Virus record (IMG/VR): IMGVR_UViG_3300049811_000327
Coordinates: 1-55,830 of that record
From: a virus
Length of the DNA stretch: 55,830 nt
Direction: 5' to 3' (one strand)
Shown here: piece after piece, positions 1-7,426 of the stretch
Position numbering within the stretch: the stretch's first letter is position 1
How the letters are laid out: every line of letters begins with the position of its first letter
Position numbers and translations under genes: made by a program
Notes under the pieces: generated by a model
The model's input: only the letters and a program-made list of their open reading frames with translations
Told to the model about the DNA's origin: nothing
The model's database searches: none

Positions 1-172
1 GACCAACTCCGGCATCGACGAAAAGTTAGTGACAACCACTGGGGTCCCACACGCTTGGGCCTCAATGATTGGAATCCCGAAGCCTTCTCCCTTACTTGGG
101 CACAAGAGCATGTCCGCTGCGTTGTAGAACATCGAGAGGTACTTGGGAGTGTACTCGCCGATCCACAGCTTG
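1..172. repeat. Direct terminal repeat, left copy
   Basis: Bases 1-172 are repeated at 55659-55830 with 171 of 172 identities. Because an ORF reads through the join without interruption, this looks like assembly overlap of a circular or circularly permuted genome rather than a cohesive or long physical terminal repeat. Confidence 0.95.
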
Positions 173-945
173 TAGCGATTGGGAAAGCGGACGTTGTCTT
201 GCAGGCCCATCGACTTGACCAGGCCGGCCAGATCCCCTCCACCCATCACCTTCGTGTAGTCAGTGTGGATGTACAGAATCGCTGGCTTCGGCAAATGGGG
301 AAGAGCAGACTTGAAAGCTTGAAGGGCCTCGACGAGACCCTTACGACTCGGCCACCCCTTGTTGGCAGAGACCATCACGCCGAGCCAGGCCGCGTCCTCG
401 CAAACGTTCTTCCTGAAGGCGGCGACGTCGTCTTCGGAACGCACCCGATAGTCCGTGACCTCGACGCCGTGAGGGATGTAGTACGATCCGATCCCAGCCC
501 TGCGAAGGGCGTCTTGGCCAAACTTTGCATAGGTGATCGGGAAGTCCGCTGCCAAGACGGGATCAATCACGATCTGCGGCACGGGGTCATGATCCACGGG
601 AAGCCAGGGGGCCCAAAGACACTTGTCGAGCTCCTTGATCGACTCCTGTCTGATCACCCAGATGTCGATCAGGGTGATGAGCACGTCAGCCTTGAAGTGA
701 TCGCAGTGGGCGCCGAACATGTCGTTCCCGTAGGGGTCGACACCACGCGGATAGATGGGGATCCCATCCATGACCATCCCGCCACCCTCAAGACCGAACC
801 ACGCGAAACACGCCACGTCCTCGACAGTCGGCAAGCGCTTCAAGCGCGGCAAGAGTGACTTGCCCTGCACACCGTACCCGCTAGTACACCAGGGGGCATT
901 GCTTGCGTACATGATGCGAAGAGCGTTTTTCTGAGTGCTATCCAT
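1..945 (-). CDS. Glycosyltransferase family 4-like protein, N-terminal 315 codons (gene crosses the contig join)
   Basis: Reading leftward from an ATG at 943-945 the frame stays open to base 1 and continues in the same frame at 55658, ending at 55395, so the whole protein is about 402 residues. Near residues 285-303 it has the GT4 signature GEGFGIPIIEAQACG followed by TPVV, the nucleotide-sugar-binding segment of GT-B retaining transferases; upstream is a typical GT-B middle region (YIPHGVEV, then NKGWPSRKGLVEALQAF). It should transfer a sugar from a nucleotide donor to an acceptor that cannot be inferred. It lies between tail-completion and tail-tube genes, so a virion protein or host surface glycan are candidate acceptors. 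A GGAAG sits just before the start codon and repeat element A lies upstream. Confidence 0.88.
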   Translation of the reverse strand, partial: MDSTQKNALRIMYASNAPWCTSGYGVQGKSLLPRLKRLPTVEDVACFAWFGLEGGGMVMDGIPIYPRGVDPYGNDMFGAHCDHFKADVLITLIDIWVIRQESIKELDKCLWAPWLPVDHDPVPQIVIDPVLAADFPITYAKFGQDALRRAGIGSYYIPHGVEVTDYRVRSEDDVAAFRKNVCEDAAWLGVMVSANKGWPSRKGLVEALQAFKSALPHLPKPAILYIHTDYTKVMGGGDLAGLVKSMGLQDNVRFPNRYKLWIGEYTPKYLSMFYNAADMLLCPSKGEGFGIPIIEAQACGTPVVVTNFSSMPELV

Positions 946-980
946 CTTCCGATAAGCCTTTCTGCTGTGACACTTAGGTC

Positions 981-1080
981 TAGCCCAGGGTCTCCTGGAA
1001 TGACCCAGTCACTCGCGAACCATCAAGATGAGTATCCCATCATCTGAACCAAGAATGAAGCTCTGGGAGGCTCCTGGCCT
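981..1080. repeat. Palindromic intergenic element A
   Basis: This 137-base gap between two leftward genes holds one of the recurring elements. It has a GTGACCCAGTCAC-like dyad (first base A here) at about 1001-1013 and the 18-base core GATGAGTATCCCATCATC at 1027-1044. Partly complementary arms flank the core (CCAGG at 985-989 with CCTGG at 1073-1077; TCTCC with GGAGG). The core lies about 80 bases upstream of the glycosyltransferase start. Confidence 0.6.
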
Positions 1081-1083
1081 CTG

Positions 1084-1503
1084 CTAACTTGTAGGCGCGA
1101 CATCAATCCTGAACAGCGCCCCATAGTGTTGAAACGTACGTCCTTCATCGATCTCTACATACTCAACACCTGAGTCCTTTCTGATGCGCACCGTACGCCA
1201 TCCAGTCATCGTCAAGGGCTTGTCTTCAAGAAGTGCGCTCACTGCAGCAATGATGTTGGCAGCGCGAGAAGCACTCAGTCCTTCATCCACAACCTTGATC
1301 TGATAGAGCGATGACTCTTGCTCGATACCAGAGAAGGTGTGACTCGCCACGTCTGACTGTTGATTGAAGAGGATGTATGGCAGACTAGCCTCATTGGGGG
1401 CGAGCATCCTGTACACACCCGTACATCCGAGAGTGCCCAGAGTGGCCGTACCCAAATGAGCCACCAACCTGCTGTAAAGCGCTGCATCCACTTGCTGCAT
1501 CAA
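1084..1503 (-). CDS. Tail completion / tail terminator protein (DUF3168-like)
   Basis: 139 residues (two adjacent Met starts). It has the DUF3168 pattern: an N-terminal helix, a strand around LPYILFNQQSDVASHT, a central LYQIKVVDEGLSASRAANI helix region, and a C-terminal strand ending in RTFQHYGALFRIDV. Proteins of this family cap the tail tube and join it to the head. The gene overlaps the gp10-like gene by 4 bases and follows the connector genes, the usual HK97-like order. The next gene in this order would be the tail tube, but the glycosyltransferase gene is inserted between them. Confidence 0.75.
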   Translation of the reverse strand: MMQQVDAALYSRLVAHLGTATLGTLGCTGVYRMLAPNEASLPYILFNQQSDVASHTFSGIEQESSLYQIKVVDEGLSASRAANIIAAVSALLEDKPLTMTGWRTVRIRKDSGVEYVEIDEGRTFQHYGALFRIDVAPTS

Positions 1504-1838
1504 AGGCTCCTAAGCATCTCTTTCATTGCGGTAACAAAGGCTGGGAACTCAGTCTCACCAGCTGGAATCATGTATGGTCGAGCTGACGCGCGACGAGTCC
1601 CAAACTCTACGTAGGCCGCGTAGTCGGTATGCGGTGCGACAATAGCCAACAGTCCGCCAGATTCGATTCCCGTCGAAATGGAGTTTTTCAACGTGCCAGT
1701 GTCGACTGGGACCAACGTTTTCGCCCTTGCCTCAACCCTAAAGGCTGTCGTTCTCACAACAGCAGACGCTTGGCCAGGCATCTTCGCCGCAATCTCTGGG
1801 AACCGATCAAACTCGATGACGAATGTGGTTTTTAGCAT
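1500..1838 (-). CDS. HK97 gp10-like head-tail/tail component
   Basis: 112 residues from the ATG at 1838, which overlaps the preceding stop as TGATG; an in-frame start at 1865 would run further into the upstream gene and is less likely. The signature PVDTGTLKNSI, then VAPHTDYAAYVEFGTRRA and ARPYMIPA, is that of the HK97-gp10 family, small proteins acting at the head-tail joint or tail completion step. The position between a head-closure protein and the DUF3168-like protein agrees. Confidence 0.82.
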   Translation of the reverse strand: MLKTTFVIEFDRFPEIAAKMPGQASAVVRTTAFRVEARAKTLVPVDTGTLKNSISTGIESGGLLAIVAPHTDYAAYVEFGTRRASARPYMIPAGETEFPAFVTAMKEMLRSL

Positions 1839-2185
1839 CAGACCCTCGTTGCCACAGCTCGACAAGCGGTTGAGAAGGTGTGATCAAGAACGCCAACAAC
1901 GTCATAGCGCGCCGAAGCCAAGGTCAAACGATCTTCACTCTGGACGGAGGTTCCAAATGGCATGGTAAACGTCGTGAGGGCCTCGTCGGAGACTCGCCCG
2001 GCCAGGGCTCGCTCCTTGGCCGACGTCGCTGCCCATCGACACAAAACGGTGCCAACATTGATGAAACTCCGTGTTGAGCCACCCATACCGTCTGAAACAA
2101 GGGTGCCACGGGTGATGACAACCTGGGCTGTCATTGTTGCATCCTGTTGGGCTCGCAGATCAGTGAGTTCCTGTTGGGTTAGCAT
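1838..2185 (-). CDS. Probable head closure / head-tail joining protein
   Basis: 115 residues. The layout matches small head-closure proteins: a leading helix, then a beta-rich body (TRGTLVSDGMGGSTRSFINVGTVLCRW, then RLTLASARYDVVGVLDHTF). The repeated pattern of asking whether a value is stored and checked against a reference oxidised strand is absent, so no enzyme is suggested. Its place directly before the gp10-like gene, with stop-start coupling, is the main support. No catalytic motif is visible. Family assignment is by order and fold impression rather than by a diagnostic motif. Confidence 0.6.
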   Translation of the reverse strand: MLTQQELTDLRAQQDATMTAQVVITRGTLVSDGMGGSTRSFINVGTVLCRWAATSAKERALAGRVSDEALTTFTMPFGTSVQSEDRLTLASARYDVVGVLDHTFSTACRAVATRV

Positions 2186-2195
2186 GATTCAGCAC

Positions 2196-2777
2196 CTAGC
2201 GAGAGACATCGACACGAGTGAACGGAACGTAAACGATACCCCTCGCAGCAGAGTACATACCATGCATTTCCTTGCAATGGCGGAACCAATCTGATCGACT
2301 GAATGAGGCCCCATCGGCAGTGAATGAGTACAAAGACGCCTTAGCCCCAGCGAGCTGTCTCCATCCAGCGGCGGCAGCAGCATTGAGGTCAAAGGTTGAC
2401 GCATCGATGAGGCGAACGGAACCGCCCTGGTTATCGGTGAAGACAAAACGACCATTGAGAAAGTCAGCTGAGTAAGCTGACCCGCTGATGGTGTTGCCGC
2501 CAGAATCGAACATTCTGAAGGTCACTGGGTAAGCAGTCCCAGCCGTTCCCTCGATGTTGCGAAGAGGGGTCTCAAAGACCTTGTAGACGACCGTTCCGCT
2601 CTCGTTTTGGCCTCGTGCCGTCAACGGATGGGCATAGAAGTCGAGCCGATGGGCGTCCAAAATGCTGAGGGCCTCACTGTCGTCCCACACGGCACCTGTT
2701 GGGTCAGCGACCATATCTCTCCACGTCGTAATGATCGTTGCCATTCCAGCACGGGATGGATCAAGTGTTCCTGTCAT
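2196..2777 (-). CDS. Probable head-tail connector protein
   Basis: 193 residues. The N-terminal half looks like a connector (helical start, then WDDSEALSILDAHRLDFYAHPL); the C-terminal half is beta-rich with DFLNGRFVFTDNQGGSVRLIDASTFDLNAAAAAGWRQLAGAKASLYSFTADGA split across strands and helices. It lies between a 66-residue protein and the head-closure gene, where HK97-like phages encode the connector that docks on the portal. A start at GTG/ATG further in (Met12) is possible. No enzyme motif is seen. Confidence 0.5.
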   Translation of the reverse strand: MTGTLDPSRAGMATIITTWRDMVADPTGAVWDDSEALSILDAHRLDFYAHPLTARGQNESGTVVYKVFETPLRNIEGTAGTAYPVTFRMFDSGGNTISGSAYSADFLNGRFVFTDNQGGSVRLIDASTFDLNAAAAAGWRQLAGAKASLYSFTADGASFSRSDWFRHCKEMHGMYSAARGIVYVPFTRVDVSR

Positions 2778-2961
2778 CAGGCCATCGACTCCTAATATCG
2801 AGCGGAGTAACGAGATCCCATTCGCTAGGATTCGTTAGGTCAACAGTTCGTACGGCTGTAACACGTGAGCCGTAGTTCGCGGTGACAACGTATGATTGTG
2901 AAGAACCTTTGCCTCGCACAATGTCGCCTGGCTGCAGTTGGCGCATTTCGTCGTAGGTCAT
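2761..2961 (-). CDS. Small beta-rich hypothetical protein
   Basis: 66 residues, overlapping the methyltransferase stop by ATGA. It begins with MTYDEMRQLQPGDIV, a pattern of small SH3-like or KOW-like beta barrels (LQPGDIVRGKGSSQSYVV). Its position among head-tail genes suggests a structural or assembly role, but no family is recognised. Confidence 0.6.
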   Translation of the reverse strand: MTYDEMRQLQPGDIVRGKGSSQSYVVTANYGSRVTAVRTVDLTNPSEWDLVTPLDIRSRWPDDRNT

Positions 2962-3407
2962 CCCTTCACCTTCCGCAGCACAGCGTGAATGTTATAGGCG
3001 AGATCGATACCAAGTTGCTCAATACGCCACTTTCGTGTGGTGTAGAAGCCGTACTTTTGACCCCAGGCTGTCCGTGGGTCAAGATAGTGGAACGATTCTG
3101 GGTGATAGCAGCGAACGTGAGTTGGATCAATCGCTGCGTTTTCACTGTTCCACATTGGTGTTCTGATAGCTATCGTTCCGCCATCCTCAAGGACCCGCCA
3201 GGCCTCGTCAAAGAATGCGACGAAGCCAAGATGGAGATGCTCCAACAGGTCCTGAGCAACGATCTCGCTGAATGACCCATCATACCATGGCCAAGGCGTC
3301 TCTTCAAGGTTCCACACTTCATCGACGAATGCCGAATGGGCAGTAACGTCATGGTTGATGGCGCCTTCGATTGGAGCATTGCCGCAGCCGAGGTTAAGAG
3401 TGGTCAT
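2958..3407 (-). CDS. Class I SAM-dependent methyltransferase
   Basis: 149 residues from the ATG at 3407, which has AGGTGA upstream (a GTG at 3419 is in frame but overlaps that site). Motif I is LNLGCGNAP at residues 4-12, with an acidic motif II (INHDVTAHS) and a motif IV region IVAQDLLEHL; RVLEDGGTIAIRTP is motif VI-like. The pattern matches Methyltransf_11, acting on a small molecule, sugar or protein rather than a base: no DNA-methylase NPPY/DPPY or PC motif is seen. It sits inside the head-tail operon after the capsid genes. With three glycosyltransferases in the same operon, sugar O-methylation is a possible role (inference). Confidence 0.75.
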   Translation of the reverse strand: MTTLNLGCGNAPIEGAINHDVTAHSAFVDEVWNLEETPWPWYDGSFSEIVAQDLLEHLHLGFVAFFDEAWRVLEDGGTIAIRTPMWNSENAAIDPTHVRCYHPESFHYLDPRTAWGQKYGFYTTRKWRIEQLGIDLAYNIHAVLRKVKG

Positions 3408-3425
3408 GAATGAAATCACCTAGTG

Positions 3426-3457
3426 GAGAGAGGGTCAAGTAGGCTCAACCCTCTCTC
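3426..3457 (-). terminator. Strong stem-loop between probable decoration and methyltransferase genes
   Basis: A perfect 10-base inverted repeat (GAGAGAGGGT at 3426-3435, ACCCTCTCTC at 3448-3457) lies just after the decoration-protein stop. There is no U-run, so it may limit read-through or protect the 3' end of the abundant capsid messages rather than be a full terminator. Confidence 0.5.
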
Positions 3458-3463
3458 TCGAGG

Positions 3464-3856
3464 CTAGACGGAGCCGTAGCGGACGCCGACGGAGATGTTC
3501 AGCCACGCGGTGTTGACGGTGCCGGTCTCATCGTACTTCAGGCGAAGAGCCTCTCCTGCGGCCAAGGCGGGGTTGGAGACCAGCGAGCCGGTGCGCGGAA
3601 CGTCAGCGACCCAGCCGGTGTCAGCGGTGCCCGACCCGATGGTGCCCAAGGCAGTGGTGGCAGTGCCGGAAGTGCCGCCGTTCATCAGCTCGAGGGCCAG
3701 ACCTGTGCCGGCGCCAGCAGTGATCGTCGCACCAGGGGTGGCGTACCAGTTCACGACCTCGCATGCCTGGGGGGCGACCCAGATGGTATAGTTGTCATCA
3801 CCCAAGTCGCCAACGAGGTTGGCGTTGATAGGGAAAACGATCTGACTTTGGAACAT
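3464..3856 (-). CDS. Probable capsid decoration protein
   Basis: 130 residues, beta-rich, rich in Gly, Thr and Ala, with no signal peptide and no enzyme motif. It begins MFQSQIVFPINANLVGD and has strands such as NYTIWVAPQACEVVNWYATPG. It lies directly after the major capsid gene with its own GGAGG site and a putative promoter and palindrome cluster upstream, which fits an abundant head decoration or stabilising protein. The assignment rests on position and composition. A minor tail or fibre domain is the alternative. Confidence 0.5.
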   Translation of the reverse strand: MFQSQIVFPINANLVGDLGDDNYTIWVAPQACEVVNWYATPGATITAGAGTGLALELMNGGTSGTATTALGTIGSGTADTGWVADVPRTGSLVSNPALAAGEALRLKYDETGTVNTAWLNISVGVRYGSV

Positions 3857-4038
3857 GTCGATCCTCCGAAGGATTGAGTGTCAGTGACCCCGGGGGTCTC
3901 ACCCAGGGTTGAATGATAGAGCCTTCATCCTCGCTTGTTCAAGGCCTCTGGGGCCCTCAGGTAAGGCGAGGAAGGCGCCCATGGGTCTCTACCTGGGTCC
4001 ACTTGGAACCCTTGGGTTCAACCCATGGGTGCTTAGCT
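3857..4038 (-). promoter_or_regulatory. Gap after major capsid gene: palindromes and candidate leftward promoter
   Basis: The 182-base gap holds GC-rich palindromes: GACCCCGGGGGTC (3886-3898), CCCATGGG (3978-3985), GAACCCTTGGGTTC (4006-4019) and ACCCATGGGT (4021-4030, the same palindrome as the array at 28.4 kb). A leftward sigma70-like promoter may also be present: TTGAAC (complement of 3937-3942), 18 bases, TATCAT (complement of 3913-3918), which would raise decoration-protein expression. The promoter call is tentative. Confidence 0.4.
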
Positions 4039-4893
4039 CTAGGTGGGCTCGGTCGCGTCGGCGGTGTACTTGACGCCGAAAGCAGGGCGATCGCCGAGAC
4101 CAACAGCGTAGCCAGCCGTCGCGTTGAGCTCCCAGCCACGCAGGCTCGCGTCGCGCTCAGGCTCCAGGCGGTAGGGCCGGCGGGTGTCCAGGGCCAGGGC
4201 ACGAGGGTGGAAGACGCCGCTGACAGCATCCGAGTTGGCGTCCACGGCGATGTTGGCAGAGATGAACACGTTGACGCTCAGGAAGCGATCCACCCAGTAG
4301 TCATTCAGAGCCTTGTTGGTGGCCTCGCCAAGGTTCGGGTAGGTGGCAGCGGGCTTGCCTAGCTCCACCCAGATGTCGTGCCAGTGGTACGGGTGCAGAA
4401 CAGCGTTGATCTGGCCGGTCGGCGCCTTGGCGTTGCGCAGGACAGCGATGGCAGCGCCCAGAGTCGTGATAGAGGCGCTGTTGTTAGCACCCGGGCCCTT
4501 GTCAGTGGTGAAAGACGCCATCGTGGTCGCCAGATCGGTGTCGATCTTGCTGGCGATCGCGTCACCCAGCTCAGTGGCAGCACTCATCATGGCGCCGTCG
4601 GGGTCAGTCTCCACATTCTGATCGGTCAGGATGATCTGGGCGATAACCTCGGCGGGAGTCAGGGTGCCAAGAGCAGAGCGAGTGAAAGTGGTCGGGTTGC
4701 TGAAGTCGACGCCGTCGGCGATGGTCACAGGAGTGACCTGCGGCCGAGTCGAGAAGGTACGGGTCATCCAGCCTTGGGCGCTGTAGGGCGACACCAGCGA
4801 CGGCATCAGAGAGGTCTCGCGAACGACCATGACTGATGTCTCGTAGATTGAAGCCACGAGCGCCGAGATGTCGGCGAAGCGAGTGATTGCCAT
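4039..4893 (-). CDS. Major capsid protein
   Basis: 284 residues from the ATG at 4893, preceded by TTTGGAG; an in-frame TTG at 4908 lies inside that site. The protein is soluble and alternates helices and strands (QGWMTRTFSTRPQVTPVTI, then TPAEVIAQIILTDQNVETDPDG, then HPYHWHDIWVELG). It lacks a long N-terminal delta domain, and a separate scaffold gene is encoded just upstream, the usual pairing in phages with small HK97-fold capsid proteins. Order (portal, morphogenesis, scaffold, this gene, decoration, connectors) supports the call more than any single motif. Confidence 0.82.
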   Translation of the reverse strand: MAITRFADISALVASIYETSVMVVRETSLMPSLVSPYSAQGWMTRTFSTRPQVTPVTIADGVDFSNPTTFTRSALGTLTPAEVIAQIILTDQNVETDPDGAMMSAATELGDAIASKIDTDLATTMASFTTDKGPGANNSASITTLGAAIAVLRNAKAPTGQINAVLHPYHWHDIWVELGKPAATYPNLGEATNKALNDYWVDRFLSVNVFISANIAVDANSDAVSGVFHPRALALDTRRPYRLEPERDASLRGWELNATAGYAVGLGDRPAFGVKYTADATEPT

Positions 4894-4929
4894 GATAGGT
4901 TTCTCCAAAGGGTTAGGTGGTGAGTGAAC

Positions 4930-5688
4930 CTAGGAAGGCGCGCCGCCTCTCCAGACTACACCGCCACCTTCGAAAAGTTGTGTCTCAGGACGGCCGAAAA
5001 TGCGCTGCTTCAGCTCATCCTCCGGGGTCTTGCCAGTCTTTGCTGACGGGCTGGTTGCCTTGAACGGGTAGGTTGTGCTGGAAGAAGTCTGTTGAGGCTG
5101 AGTGGCCGCTTTCTTCAAGTGTGGCTTCTGCTCAAGCAACTTGACCAGGGCCTCCTCAACACCAATGACCTTTCCTTCCCCATCAACCTCGGCCGCGTCA
5201 ACGCCGATGAAGACGACTGCATCAGACGGATCAACGAACTCGAGACGCGCCGCGATCTCAGTGATCTGCTTGGTCACTGCGGCTGCCTTGAGACTGGCCT
5301 CAAGCTGATTGCGTGCAGCCTGTTCTCTGGCCAGTTGCTCTCTCAGGCGTTCCACCTCGCTCAGCTCCTGAAGACGTGCCTCTTCTTCTTGCGCCTTGCG
5401 ATCAGCATCAGCCTTCTCAAGGTCACGCAGCTTAACGCGCCAAGCGGCAGCCTCTTTGCGAAGATCGGCGACCAACTTCATCGCCGCAGCCAGTTGGCCA
5501 GCCGTATCGTTGGCAGCAGCGTCGTCACTGACGGGCGCCTCGTCGATCGCGTTGGAAGCAGGCGTTTCGTCAAGTTTGCCGGCAACCTGGCCGTCAAGAG
5601 TCTCCCCTTCTAGGGGGCCTGCTACTCTACCTTGGCCCACACCTGGTGCGGCATTGGGCAGAGTTGTCTGTGACTTAGGCTTCATCAT
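4930..5688 (-). CDS. Capsid scaffolding protein
   Basis: 252 residues from the ATG at 5688, with AAAGGACAGGA upstream. The acidic, low-complexity N-terminus is followed by a long predicted coiled coil at about residues 75-140 (repeated Ala, Glu, Gln, Arg, with SEVERLREQLAREQAARNQL) and a basic, Lys-rich C-terminus (KQRIFGRPETQLFEGGGV), the arrangement of DUF4355-type phage scaffolds, whose C-terminus contacts the coat protein. It lies immediately before the major capsid gene. No protease gene is seen, so release without cleavage is likely (inference). Confidence 0.8.
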   Translation of the reverse strand: MMKPKSQTTLPNAAPGVGQGRVAGPLEGETLDGQVAGKLDETPASNAIDEAPVSDDAAANDTAGQLAAAMKLVADLRKEAAAWRVKLRDLEKADADRKAQEEEARLQELSEVERLREQLAREQAARNQLEASLKAAAVTKQITEIAARLEFVDPSDAVVFIGVDAAEVDGEGKVIGVEEALVKLLEQKPHLKKAATQPQQTSSSTTYPFKATSPSAKTGKTPEDELKQRIFGRPETQLFEGGGVVWRGGAPS

Positions 5689-5707
5689 TCCTGTCCTTTT
5701 ACGTGAA

Positions 5708-6739
5708 TTAGCGGGGGTGGAGCAACTCGTCAAGAGATGGCACTACCCTCATATGTCCATAGGTTGCATTTGGGACCCGCTTACTGAGTTGGTCGAACGA
5801 GATGTCGCCTCTTTCCCAAGCGAGCCACGTTCTACGACCCATCATTCGGATCTGAGTAGACTTCGGAAGATCTCTAAACCACGATTCGCCTGATCTCAGA
5901 GCAATCTCAGATTGCTTGACTCCAGGGAAGCCGATTTTGCCCCATCCGTGAACGATGGGAAGCATAGCGCAGCGACCGTTGTGATGGTCCTCAAGGGTCT
6001 CATTGAGGTCGTGAAGCGTGCCGTGCATCGCTAGGCAACTAACACAGGTACGGTCATCCAACTGAGCGTGCCAACGCCACTGTTTCACGATATCGCTGTT
6101 AGCTGCGTATGTCGCCCTGCTAGCCTCTCTGTAAGCGTAGAGCTGGGCCGTCCGTGCTGTCCGCATTGCCCAAACGAGGCCAAGGCCAAGTCGCCTTGCC
6201 ATCTCTGCGCCGATGGTGTTGGGGTTGATGCCAAGAGCAATGGCTCGCAAGAGATAGTCTGAGACGTTACTCGCAACTGAGGGGCCCAGCTGCTCTATGA
6301 GGCTCATTCGGAGCGGGCTTGACTCATCCAAGAAGGCCAACATTGTCTTGATTGCTTCAACCGGGAGGTCGTTCCAGGGAAAGGAGATTCCCCCCACTGC
6401 TGCTGACGTTAGGGCCTTCGCAGCTGCAGAACCGAGACGAATCCGCTCAAGGGTAGAGCTACTTATCTCAACATCAACGTACGAGCCGAAGCGACCAATC
6501 TCATCCACCATCTGACGCTGAAGAGTGATCCAGCGCTCTAGCTTTTTGACCTTCCAAGGAGTTGGCTCACTCATCGTAGCCAACTCTGCCGTCAGTGCGT
6601 TGATCTGCACTTCCAAACGATCTATGAGCGGCCGATAGGCTCGAACGAGCTTGAGCATTTCAGCCCGTTCAGCCGTGGCCAGGCGCTTTCGATACTGCGC
6701 TGCGACCTCAAAGATGGTTGGAGTGGTTGGATCGGGCAT
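5708..6739 (-). CDS. Phage head morphogenesis protein (Mu gpF / SPP1 gp7-like)
   Basis: 343 residues. The C-terminal half holds the minor-head-protein signature: WRWHAQLDDRTC, then CLAMHGT, a conserved acidic segment, and DHHNGRCAMLP, giving three spaced Cys and His groups around residues 225-260. The N-terminal 200 residues are helical. In SPP1 and Mu this family binds the portal and is packaged in small numbers, affecting DNA ejection. Position between portal-side genes and scaffold agrees. It follows the wall-hydrolase gene by 6 bases. Confidence 0.85.
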   Translation of the reverse strand: MPDPTTPTIFEVAAQYRKRLATAERAEMLKLVRAYRPLIDRLEVQINALTAELATMSEPTPWKVKKLERWITLQRQMVDEIGRFGSYVDVEISSSTLERIRLGSAAAKALTSAAVGGISFPWNDLPVEAIKTMLAFLDESSPLRMSLIEQLGPSVASNVSDYLLRAIALGINPNTIGAEMARRLGLGLVWAMRTARTAQLYAYREASRATYAANSDIVKQWRWHAQLDDRTCVSCLAMHGTLHDLNETLEDHHNGRCAMLPIVHGWGKIGFPGVKQSEIALRSGESWFRDLPKSTQIRMMGRRTWLAWERGDISFDQLSKRVPNATYGHMRVVPSLDELLHPR

Positions 6740-6745
6740 GGTCGG

Positions 6746-7159
6746 TTAACTGTCTTTGCGACTCTCAACCCATGTGCCGTTGCACTGCCAGAAGTTGGTC
6801 CTAACAGTTGGCCAAGTGAACTTCTCAAGGTCACCAGGACCAATGAAGTAGGTAGCTCCAAAGACACGATCTGTAACTGATTGGGCCACCAGAACTGCTA
6901 CGATATCTTGGGAAGTGGGGGTGTCTGAGGCGAACCATCCGCCTGCGATCCCTGCCTTCCGACGGTTTACGGCTACTTGAGCAGCCGCTATCTTAGCCTC
7001 AAACGGGCAGCCTCTTGTTTCTCCTGCCACGATCTGCATCAACGCCAACTGTTCTTCATTTGGCATACCAGATTGTGGAAGATAGAAGGATGCCGGACCA
7101 GCTACAAAGGCCAAAATGAGTGTGATTTGAACGAGTTTCGAAATGATTCTCAACTTCAT
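6746..7159 (-). CDS. Secreted SleB-like cell wall hydrolase
   Basis: 137 residues. An N-terminal signal peptide or membrane anchor (basic MKLRIISK, then QITLILAFVAGPASFY) is followed by the Hydrolase_2/SleB pattern: LMQIVAGETRG with the candidate catalytic Glu at residue 47, then EAKIAAAQVAVNRRKAG. Such enzymes cut peptidoglycan glycan strands as lytic transglycosylases. The C-terminus ends in a short Trp- and Cys-containing segment. It has its own leftward promoter at 7276-7304, so it may be expressed apart from the head genes. It may be the phage's lysin or a virion-associated hydrolase; no other endolysin was recognised. Confidence 0.78.
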   Translation of the reverse strand: MKLRIISKLVQITLILAFVAGPASFYLPQSGMPNEEQLALMQIVAGETRGCPFEAKIAAAQVAVNRRKAGIAGGWFASDTPTSQDIVAVLVAQSVTDRVFGATYFIGPGDLEKFTWPTVRTNFWQCNGTWVESRKDS

Positions 7160-7275
7160 CTAGAATAGCCTTTTTAAGGTTGCTTTCAGTACATTGACCC
7201 GATAGAGCTATCTATCCTGACGCTGTTGCTTTTCGCAATGGGCCAATTCGCTAAAGATCACTCTCATCTAACCAG

Positions 7276-7304
7276 ATTGTATCACCATTGATGAAGAATG
7301 TACA
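7276..7304 (-). promoter_or_regulatory. Leftward promoter (TGTACA - 17 - TACAAT)
   Basis: On the minus strand a -35 TGTACA (complement of 7299-7304), a 17-base spacer ending in TGGTGA and a -10 TACAAT (complement of 7276-7281). The same spaced block recurs at 13595-13623 upstream of the late operon, with similar spacer sequence. It drives the wall hydrolase and probably the head genes beyond. Confidence 0.65.
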
Positions 7305-7330
7305 CTGCCAGAACCATTGATTTAGGCCAA

Positions 7331-7420
7331 GGGACATTCCTCGGCAAGAGATGAGTATCCTATCATCTTGATCTGGTGAATGCAACTGGATCACTTCAGG
7401 AAGCTCTGGTCTAGGTTACG
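7331..7420. repeat. Palindromic intergenic element B
   Basis: Core GATGAGTATCCTATCATC at 7350-7367 with weak complementary flanks (ATTCCT on the left, AGGAAG on the right). Its minus-strand flank shares CCAGAGCTTC with element A. It lies after the two-gene sugar-transferase cassette, while element C lies before it. The rest of this 267-base gap holds the leftward promoter at 7276-7304. Confidence 0.55.
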
Positions 7421-7426
7421 AGTGAC

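Noticed and set aside
55-858. Long rightward ORF opposite the glycosyltransferase
   Set aside because: Antisense shadow; the minus strand has the recognised GT4 motifs and continues across the join.
7251-7337. A 28-codon leftward ORF whose WFWQC segment resembles the end of the wall hydrolase
   Set aside because: It overlaps the TGTACA-17-TACAAT promoter block that also occurs at 13595-13623, so the resemblance is more likely chance; no usable ribosome site at proper spacing.
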